Origin: Ignavibacteriales bacterium
GTDB taxonomy: Bacteria; Bacteroidota; Ignavibacteria; Ignavibacteriales; Ignavibacteriaceae
NCBI GenBank assembly: GCA_016709765.1
Contig: JADJMD010000015.1
Location: 198,873 to 262,872, forward strand
Reading direction: 5' to 3'
DNA length: 64,000 nucleotides
Shown here: one piece after another, positions 56,618 to 64,000 of the stretch
Numbering within the stretch: position 1 is the stretch's first letter
Layout of the letters: each line of letters opens with the position of its first letter
Notes under the pieces: model-generated
The model's input: only the letters and a program-made list of their open reading frames with translations
What the model was told of the DNA's origin: nothing
Database searches by the model: none
Program-made: the position numbers and the translations under genes

Positions 56618-58826
56618 ATGTACAAATTATTTTCCGTTTTTTTAATTGGCGTACTTTTATTGGGAGCAGAAATTACAGCGCAATCAATAACTGTCGGCGT
56701 TGGTCAGTATTTTACTGCTTTAAATACCTATGGTCCTATGAGATCTAACACAACGGCAGATCATTGGAACAGGCACGCATATATATATCCTGCTACAGGG
56801 CTCACAGGGTTAGGTCATATGGTGCAAATATTGGGAGCATTGAGTTTTTTAAATATGAAGCACTCGACTATATAGGTGGTGAAACATTTAAGATATATAT
56901 TAAAAATACCTCTGATCCTGATTGGGGTACGGCTGCTCTGGATTGGCCAACTGCCATTACCGGCGCTACTTTAGTTTTTGATGGCGCTCCTCAAGCAAAC
57001 GTAGCCGGTGATCAGGGATTTAAGAAGTTCTTTTTCTCATCACCTTATACATATGATACTACAAACGGACATAATCTGGCAATATTGGTTGATTACTATC
57101 AACCAACTGCTCAGGCTACAGCAATAAGTTGGTTATATGATAGTGACGTTTCATTTCCTCCTTATGCTGCAAATCAATGTAAATATATTAGTGGTACAGG
57201 CATCCCTACAAACTCTTTAACTTCTTCAAATGTAAGGCATCCTTATCTAAAGATTAATATTCCGACTGCTATTAATATGGAAGCAACTGCCGTTATACAG
57301 CCAAGTCCAACTTCAACTTTGTATGGAAGTTCCCCAGTTGAGGCTAGGTATACTAATACCGGCTTAAATGCGATTTCTAATGGAAACGCTGAAGTTAAAA
57401 TATTTGACCCGGGTATGAGTCTAGTTTATACTGGTACTGGTGTTTTTGCATCTGTTCTACCAAATGAATTTGTTGATGTGCCATTTTCACAGACATTCAC
57501 TCCTACAACCTCCGGATTTTATACAGTTCAATCTGTAGTATCTGTTACAGGTGATCTTTACCCTGGAGATGATACCTTGACTACGACGATCAATGTAGTA
57601 GTACCGACTTTTCCTGTTGTTATTTGTTATAGCAGAGCTACAGCAAATGAAAGATCAAATATTGATAGTGTTCTGCTAGCATTAGCCACTTTTAATTTCA
57701 CATCATTTGATACACTTAACAGGGATTTCGGAACCCCCGACTTAACTCACTGGGAAACTGTAATATGGTGTGAAGAAAGTTCAATACCTGCCCTAGAAAT
57801 TCAAGCTATAGAAGATTTTCTAGACGGCGGTACAACTGGAATGCAAAAATCACTTCTGATTGCAGGAGACGATATTGGGTACTACCATGGCAGATTAGCT
57901 TCAACAACTTATGATTCAGTTTTTTATAGTGAATACCTCCATGCTTTATATTTCGCGGATGATGGGAATGGTACAGCAGATCAAAGTAGGATTTGTGGTG
58001 TTGCTGTTAATCCAGGTCTGTGTGATTCTCTTACATCATCATTTCCGGATGGTATTGGAGTAGTGAATGGCAGCGTGGTAGCCTATCGATTTAATGATCT
58101 TCCCGCAGCAAGCGACACTGTTATAAGTGTTGCTTTTGACGGTACTACATATAACGTACTCTACCATGCATCGAATTTAGAGAAATCGTTATACCTGTTA
58201 CTGAAGATGTAAGTCAAATAATGTTAGGTTCATTATCTTGGATAGTTGGCGCCGGCGGATCGATTCCGGTAGAACTAACATCATTTACTTCTGTAGTCAG
58301 AGATAATGATGTAACTTTAAACTGGAAGACTGCAACTGAAACTAATAACAGTAGTTTTGTAGTTGAAAGAAAATCAAACCACAATAGTCAATTCACTCAG
58401 ATTGCAAATATTCCAGGTAGAGGGACCACAACTGAGCCTGTAAGCTATTCATATACTGATGTAGATCTAGTTGCTGGTACTTACACTTACAGACTAAAGC
58501 AAATTGATTTAGATGGTACCTTTGATTATATCGGTTCCATAGAAGTGGAAGTTGTTCCTCCAAAAGTATTTGCTCTTGAACAGAATTATCCAAATCCGTT
58601 TAACCCAACAACCACAATAAAGTATTCAGTTCCAACTTCTGGATTGGTAAATTTGAGTATCTTTAATGTTTTAGGAGAGAAGGTTACTGATTTGATTAAC
58701 AAAGAAGTAGAGGCTGGTTCTTATGAACTAAACTTTAATGCTTCAAACTTATCAAGCGGTGTTTACTTCTATAAACTAGAAGCTGGTAGTTTTACATCTA
58801 TCAAGAAAATGATGCTTATTAAATAG
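56618..58826 (+). CDS. T9SS-secreted protein of unknown function (two frameshifts)
   Basis: The ATG at 56618 has a perfect AGGAGG site and opens a signal peptide (MYKLFSVFLIGVLLLGAEITAQ). Missing bases near 56818 and 58184 interrupt a 736-residue product. The N-terminal domain (QYFTALNTYGPMRSNTTADHW, DYIGGETFKIYIKNTSD) resembles a surface-associated beta domain. A middle region (residues about 300-490) has FPVVICYSRATANERSNIDSVLLAL and WCEESSIPALEIQAIEDFL ... LLIAGDDIGYY, which looks like a flavodoxin-like or GATase-like alpha/beta fold. It ends with VPVELTSF ... NWKTATETNNSSF, QNYPNPFNPTTT and a T9SS domain ending IKKMMLIK. Divergent from hydC. Confidence 0.8.
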
Positions 58827-58843
58827 CATCAAAATTAGAATGA

Positions 58844-58876
58844 CAAAAAAGCCAGACAATTGTCTGGCTTTTTTAT
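58844..58876. terminator. Bidirectional terminator between the T9SS gene and hydF
   Basis: GCCAGACA AT TGTCTGGC with an A-run before and a T-run after, so it can stop transcripts on both strands. It separates convergent genes. Confidence 0.92.
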
Positions 58877-58880
58877 TGGT

Positions 58881-60104
58881 CTACTTTTTAATTTTTATCT
58901 TGTCCCATTCAGCAAAAGCATCTGTAAACGGAACGAGGGCTCTTGGTATTGCTCCATTCATAAATGATGTTATCACACCATATGTTACAACAGGAACATC
59001 CATAAGTTTTGCTTCATTAATTCTAGTCTGCAAGGCTCTGTGCGTTAACAAACATCCACCACAATGAACAACAAGTTTGTATTCAGATAAATTGTCAGGC
59101 AGATCATTGCCGTGAACAATATCTATATGCAATTCTTTTTTTGTATAACTGCGAAGCCATTTAGGAATCTTTACTGTTCCAATATCATCTTCCAGAGTAT
59201 GATGAGAACAGACTTCAGCGATTAGTACTTTATCTCCGCTTTTAAGCCCATCAATTTTTCTTAATCCTTTGATGAACAAAGGAAGATCGCCCCTGTGGCG
59301 TGCAATTACAAGTGAAAAAGTAGTAAGCCTAATTTGGGGAGGAATATCTTCTATAATACGAGTTACTGAATTACTATCAACAATAACTAGATCAGGATAA
59401 GATTTTAGATTATTTAAAGTTGATACAAGTTCTTTCTCGCGACAAACAGTTATTATCGCATTCTCATCAAGCGCTTCTCTTATCATATGAACCTGAGAAA
59501 GAATTAATTTTCTGTAAGGCAATGTGTGATCAGCAGGAATAACCATTACAACAACATCACCTTGCTTTACAATATCTTTAACTAACGGCGGTTCATCATC
59601 CTCTGGAAGTAGTCTAATCATTCTGCGTTTAAGTTCTTCAATTCCCGCTTTCTCTTTACAAGAAACTTCAAAATGTGTCATCCTAAGTTCTTTAAGTTCT
59701 TCTAGTAAAACAGGATTAACACCAAACTCAATTTTATTTACTGCTACGATGTAATTTATCTGAAGTTTATCAAGATATGCAAAAAGTTCAAGTTCCTTGC
59801 TTTGCAAAGTTTCACGAGCATCAAGAACAACCAATGCAAAATCTGATGAAGATAAAATTTTTATTGTTTCTGTAATTCGCTGTCTGCCTAGTTCACCTTC
59901 GTCATCAATACCAGCAGTATCTACAATTACAACAGGACCATAAGGTAGTAGTTCGTACTTTGTGCTAACTGAGTCGGTGGTAGTGCCCGCAACATCAGAA
60001 ACCTCAGAAACATTTTTCTCAAGCAGAGAATTTACAAGCAAAGATTTGCCTACATTTCTTCTTCCAACTATGGCTATATGCGGGCGATTTGAATCAACAT
60101 TCAT
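58881..60104 (-). CDS. hydF: [FeFe]-hydrogenase H-cluster maturation GTPase HydF
   Basis: 407 residues, intact. The GTPase domain has P-loop GRRNVGKS, switch DTAGID and the NKIE guanine-specificity motif. The C-terminal half carries EVCSHHTLEDDIG near residue 305 and VVHCGGCLLTHRAL near 350, the CxHxn-CxxC ligands of the HydF [4Fe-4S] cluster. HydF is the scaffold that receives the two-iron subcluster made by HydE and HydG and hands it to HydA. HydE and HydG are not in the window. It probably serves both the catalytic HydA and the sensory protein at 49919. Confidence 0.96.
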   Translation of the reverse strand: MNVDSNRPHIAIVGRRNVGKSLLVNSLLEKNVSEVSDVAGTTTDSVSTKYELLPYGPVVIVDTAGIDDEGELGRQRITETIKILSSSDFALVVLDARETLQSKELELFAYLDKLQINYIVAVNKIEFGVNPVLLEELKELRMTHFEVSCKEKAGIEELKRRMIRLLPEDDEPPLVKDIVKQGDVVVMVIPADHTLPYRKLILSQVHMIREALDENAIITVCREKELVSTLNNLKSYPDLVIVDSNSVTRIIEDIPPQIRLTTFSLVIARHRGDLPLFIKGLRKIDGLKSGDKVLIAEVCSHHTLEDDIGTVKIPKWLRSYTKKELHIDIVHGNDLPDNLSEYKLVVHCGGCLLTHRALQTRINEAKLMDVPVVTYGVITSFMNGAIPRALVPFTDAFAEWDKIKIKK

Positions 60105-60253
60105 AAAGATTTGGACTTTCTGTATCTACGATATTTGATAAACACCTAAATTTATTAGGCATATACCACTTCCCTGAAAAAGTCAAAGTTCAAAAAATGT
60201 TCCATAGTATAAACCTTCTTTATTTTCAGATATGTTTGCTTTTATGAATGAAT

Positions 60254-60277
60254 ATTATTTCACAATTGTGTAGTAAT
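60254..60277. promoter_or_regulatory. Imperfect 24-base inverted repeat upstream of hydF
   Basis: Half-sites match at 10 of 12 positions around a perfect CACAATTGTG core. It lies 150 bases before hydF and 115 bases before the divergent T9SS gene. The TGTG/CACA spacing resembles CRP/FNR-family sites only loosely. Confidence 0.3.
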
Positions 60278-60391
60278 ACCAAGATCAAAAAATCATTTCT
60301 CTGAATTAAGAAATTATTGAGCTTGACAATTGAATATTAATTCTCCTTTTTTGAAGTAGATATTTTTAATCATTTTCGTTCGGGGACTTTT

Positions 60392-62491
60392 ATGAAAAAG
60401 ATCATTATTGTTTTCGCTTTCCTTCTTACACTTTCATTTCAAATAAATGCACAGTGGTTTTGGCAAAATCCTTTGCCGCAGGGAAATGATCTATACTCAG
60501 TGTGTTTTATTGATGAAAATATTGGTTGGGCTGTTGGAAATGCCGGTACATTTCTAAAAACTATAGATGGCGGTATCAGTTGGATAAACCAAGCGAGCAA
60601 TGTTACTGACCAGATTAATGATATTTGTTTTACAGATATAAATAATGGCTGGTGTGTAGGGGCTTATGGTACAATTTTGAATACATCGGATGGGGGCGTA
60701 AACTGGACAAAACAAATAAGCGGAACAACTGAATGGATTAATTCAGTTTACTTCCGAAATATTTATGAAGGTTGGGCTGTTGGCAACAATGGAGTAATAC
60801 TAAAAACTGTAGATGGTGGAACGACTTGGGAAAGTGAATTAAGTGGAACGATTAATATACTTTCAGATGTTTTTTTTATAAATAGTAATTTGGGGTGGTC
60901 TGTTGGAAACCAAGGAACAATTTTAAAAACTAATGATGGTGGGCAAAACTGGTCAGTTAAACCAATAGGGATTAACAACTGGCTTGGGTCGATATATTTT
61001 ATAGACGAAAATATTGGGTGGTCTGTTGGTTCTTATGGTACAATCCTTAAAACATTTGATGGCGGCGAAAATTGGACAATTCAATCTGCTGACACTAATG
61101 CTTGGTTTTCTTCAATTCATTTCTTTGACAATGACATTGGCTGGATTGTTGGGCAAAATGGATTAATTCTTAAAAGCACAAATGGCGGGAGCACTTGGGA
61201 TAATCAACCATCAGGTACGGCAGGTAATCTTATTGATATTGACATTATTAATCAAAATAGCAGCTGGATAGCAGGTTTAAATGGAGTTATCCTTAAAACA
61301 ACGGATGGTGGGACTGGGTGGTCAAAACAATCTCTTGGAACAACAAATAATCTTTATTCAATTTCATTAATAAATCCTACGCTGGGATGGGCAACTGGTC
61401 AAAATGGTACGATATTAAAAACCACAAATGGAGGAAATAGCTGGAATAATAGACAAAGTGGAGTTTTGGAAGATCTAAAATCTATCTATTTTATCGATAG
61501 CTTATATGGTTGGACTGTAGGAAAAAATGGTTTAATCCTTAATACTACTGATGGGGGATAAATTGGGAAACACATTCAAGTGGAACAACTAGCTACTTAA
61601 ATTCTGTATTTTTATAAATAAAAACGAAGGCTGGACTACAGGGGTTATCCATATTCAGGTACTATATTGCACTCAACTGATGGCGGTATAAGCTGGAATC
61701 ATCAATTATTTGGAGAATTATCACATTTAGAATCAATATATTTTGTTAATAGTGAGGTCGGCTGGGCAGTTGGTTATGCGGGTACAATTCTCAAGACAAC
61801 AAATGGTGGAATTAATTGGTTTCACAATTTAGTAACTCAATTGAGTGGCTTTTCTCGGTACACTTTATAGATGAAAATGTTGGTTGGGCGGTTGGAAATG
61901 CTGGTACTATTTTAAAACAACTAATGGAGGAAATAATTGGGTAACTAAAGTGAGTGGAACACAAGTAGTTCTTTATTCGGTCAACTTTAGTAATAACAAT
62001 ATTGGTTGGGTTGCAGGAAATGGAGGTCTAGTATTGAAGTCCACAGACGGAGGTGAAACTTGGGACATACAATTAAAAGAACAAATAAATCTCTTCATTC
62101 AATTAATTGCATTGATGAGAATAATGTCTGGCTTGTTGGTGATGGAGGTTCTATTCTCCATACAACAAACGGTGGTGTTACTTTTATTGAAGATGAAAAA
62201 AACTCAACTCAACCACAAGAATTTTTACTACAACAAAACTATCCAAACCCATTTAATCCAAGCACAAAAATCAGTTGGCAATCTCCAGTCAGCAGTTGGC
62301 AAACTGTAAAGATTTATGACATTTTAGGAAATGAGGTTGCTACTTTGGTTAACGAATATAGACAAGCTGGAAATTATGAGGTAGATTTCGAGTCCACTGT
62401 CGGCAACCATCAGTTAGCAAATGGAGTTTACTTTTACAGACTTCAAGCTGGAGAATTTGTTGAAACAAAGAAAATGGTACTGCTTAAATAA
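60392..62491 (+). CDS. T9SS-secreted protein of 14 Ycf48/BNR-like repeats (multiply frameshifted)
   Basis: A signal peptide (MKKIIIVFAFLLTLSFQINAQ) is followed by fourteen repeats of about 42 residues, each with the core GWxVGxxGxILKTxDGGxxW (examples: NIGWAVGNAGTFLKTIDGG, EGWAVGNNGVILKTVDGG, VGWAVGYAGTILKTTNGG). This is the Ycf48/photosystem-assembly-factor and sialidase-like propeller repeat, probably forming two seven-bladed propellers. The C-terminus has QNYPNPFNPSTK and a T9SS domain ending TKKMVLLK. Indels near 61557, 61614, 61640, 61848, 61912 and 62060 break the frame in the last third. Extracellular; ligand unknown. Confidence 0.82.
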
Positions 62492-62496
62492 TTTAC

Positions 62497-64000
62497 CTAA
62501 GAACTTTCGGGATACTGTTTTTTAAGCTCAGACATACCTTTGGGATTACCAATGATTGTTAGCCTGTCCCCTTCTATTAAAACAGTATTTCCTTTCGGAA
62601 TGATGGTTTCTCCGCTTCTTCTTACCATTGCAACAAGGCAATCTTCGGGGAATTTTATTTCTTTTAACTGTTTATTCAAAAGCAACGATGTATGTGTAGT
62701 TCCATCCCACAACTAGGAAAAGCATCTGTCTTCATGCAACATCACTTCTTTTATTTCCTGATCATCCTTTGCTGTTTTCCATTCTTCTACAAAAACTTTC
62801 TTCATCCACCTTCCGGCTATCTGCGCTAATATTCTAAGATGCTGTGTGGGATCTTTTCAGGACTAACTAAAAGATTGCATTAACATCTTGTTCTTCTTCA
62901 TCCAAAATCAGTTAACATTTTTTGAATTTCATATGCACACCTTTATTTGCACGGACAAGCACCATTTCTGCTTGCTGCAAACCAAGCAATCTTAAATGTG
63001 GTAATGCAATTCCATATTGGAATGTTGTAACCCATCTCAGTGTTCCTTCCTAAGAATTGTTTTTGGATTTGTTCCGCAGTATGCTGAACAAATTGGGATA
63101 CCACTCGAAGCGTTTTAACAACATCCTCTAAATTTCTGTTTTTCATCTAAATCTATAACATTACTTCTGGTAACAATTTCATCAAAAGGATCCCGAATCT
63201 CTCAAACCTTTATCTTTTAAATACCCCGCATTTCCCCTTCAAGCCTGCGTATCGTTGTCTTCCTAATCTTTCCAAAGATGTGATAAATGGCTCGGTTCGT
63301 ACAACTCTTTTTGCGTATGAGAAATGCCATATAATCCTGCGACCACTGGCCAGTGGAAAAAATAATTGAAAGCCAACCCATCTCGTAATAAATACTATTG
63401 GAAGAATGATTTGGCTTAATTTGCATCCAAGGGTATAGAGGGGTGATTTTAAATCCGGATCATAAGATTCAATTCTGCTTTCTCTTATAATAACAATCAC
63501 GGCTTCAAAGCAAACAAATCTCCAAACATTAAAAAGCTAGAATGCGCTGGCAAGTTTTAGCAATCTTAATCGGGTTCAAAAACGGGAATTATTGAAACAA
63601 TAGCAGTAATTGTTAATATTAGAGATATAACTGGTGCCCCAAAATGATTACAGGCTTCCTGAATATTTTTAGGAAGAATATGGTCCCCTCTTCCATTGCT
63701 AAGAGGGATATATTGAAGCACTCATAATTCCTGCATTAGCAACAGAGATGAAAGAAATAATTGCAACTATAGATAGTAAAATCATATTTACTCTGCCCAG
63801 TATGGGGATTGGCTGCTGTAACCACTGAGTTAAATTCGATAAGTTCATTCATTGGAATTACATTGACCATTATCAAGGTACCAACAAAATAAATTATCCT
63901 TGGCAATTGCCAAGAGAAAGAAATATTCCAAGGGAATATTTGTTTATTCTCCCCTACCGGATTTTCAATTTCCTCAGAGAGACTTGCAATATTTGTGATG
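62497..64000 (-). pseudogene. APC-superfamily permease with C-terminal EIIA-like and TrkA-C domains (heavily broken, 5' end outside window)
   Basis: No long frame survives, yet three-frame reading of the minus strand gives consecutive family blocks: IEFNSVVTAAN and ISFISVANAGIMSASIYPLAM (transmembrane core of APC transporters), KNIQEACNHFGAPVISLILTITAIVS, FIVRESRIESYDPDLKSPLYTLG-like cytoplasmic text, RRIIWHFSYAKRVVRT and LGRQRYAGL, an EIIA/PTS-IIA-like segment with GIALPHLRLLG, then SLLLNKQLKEIKFPEDCLVAMVRR ... GDRLTIIGNPKGMSELKKQ, a TrkA-C domain. Order and content fit an amino-acid permease with PTS-EIIA-type and RCK-C regulatory domains. More than ten indels suggest poor consensus at a contig end rather than decay. 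Confidence 0.55.

Noticed and set aside
60392..62491. CRISPR-like or DNA tandem repeat array
   Set aside because: Repeats are conserved in protein, diverged in DNA, and in frame; no constant repeat/spacer pattern exists. No CRISPR array was seen anywhere.
1..64000. tRNA, rRNA, prophage, transposase or integrase genes
   Set aside because: I looked on both strands and found no cloverleaf with CCA-type acceptor, rRNA segment or recombinase motif that I could support.

Overview
The window looks like a chromosomal segment of an Ignavibacteria-type bacterium (Bacteroidota/Chlorobiota side of the FCB group). The evidence is low GC, six exported proteins ending in the NYPNPFNPST-type linker plus a type IX secretion (T9SS) C-terminal domain, TonB-dependent outer-membrane proteins, a GTPase-dependent [FeFe]-hydrogenase system, and CHAGLDPAS-type intergenic palindromes. 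Assignment to phylum is inference. Many genes are broken by single-base indels, mostly in A/T homopolymers. Each reads through cleanly after one base is added or removed, so I treat these as consensus errors of a long-read or low-coverage assembly and give full-length merged genes. Error density rises sharply after about 61.5 kb.

0-8.4 kb (minus strand): a partial family 9 glycosyltransferase, an exported protein related to those labelled asparagine synthetase B, clpX, a TPR protein, a small beta-barrel, then an ECF sigma / anti-sigma operon followed by two exported TonB C-terminal-domain proteins. 8.7-14.5 kb (plus): a VWA lipoprotein, dxr, the site-2 protease rseP, and a LytS/LytTR-type two-component system. 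14.5-22.9 kb: a TonB-receptor-like porin (minus), then HU, a GNAT acetyltransferase, an exported alpha-amylase, a four-TM protein, a DUF885 metallopeptidase-like lipoprotein and an AI-2E family permease. 23-26.5 kb (minus): a compact SpoIID / glycosyltransferase / DUF4922 operon.

26.7-47.8 kb: T9SS cargo genes (tandem DUF4397; a beta-propeller-like protein; a PQQ-like propeller; a gingipain-like C25 peptidase) flank a block of small enzymes and stress-type genes: tag, an NAD-dependent epimerase, two DinB-family proteins, a Rof-type Rho antiterminator, YdeI/OmdA, VOC, a DUF1059-like protein, a damaged creD, an MFS transporter and a UbiA prenyltransferase.

47.9-60.1 kb is the most distinctive part. 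On the minus strand, hydC-hydB-hydA encode a trimeric NAD-linked, probably electron-bifurcating [FeFe] hydrogenase. They are followed by one polypeptide that joins a complete sensory-type [FeFe]-hydrogenase domain (all H-cluster ligand Cys kept, proton-relay Cys replaced by Ala) to a PF04060-type Fe-S domain and a histidine kinase. Then come a single-domain response regulator and a receiver-PAS-histidine kinase hybrid. The H-cluster maturation GTPase hydF lies just upstream. This reads as a hydrogenase plus a dedicated H2/redox-sensing phosphorelay with no DNA-binding output in the cluster. The window ends with a 14-repeat Ycf48-like T9SS protein and a badly broken APC permease carrying EIIA-like and TrkA-C domains.
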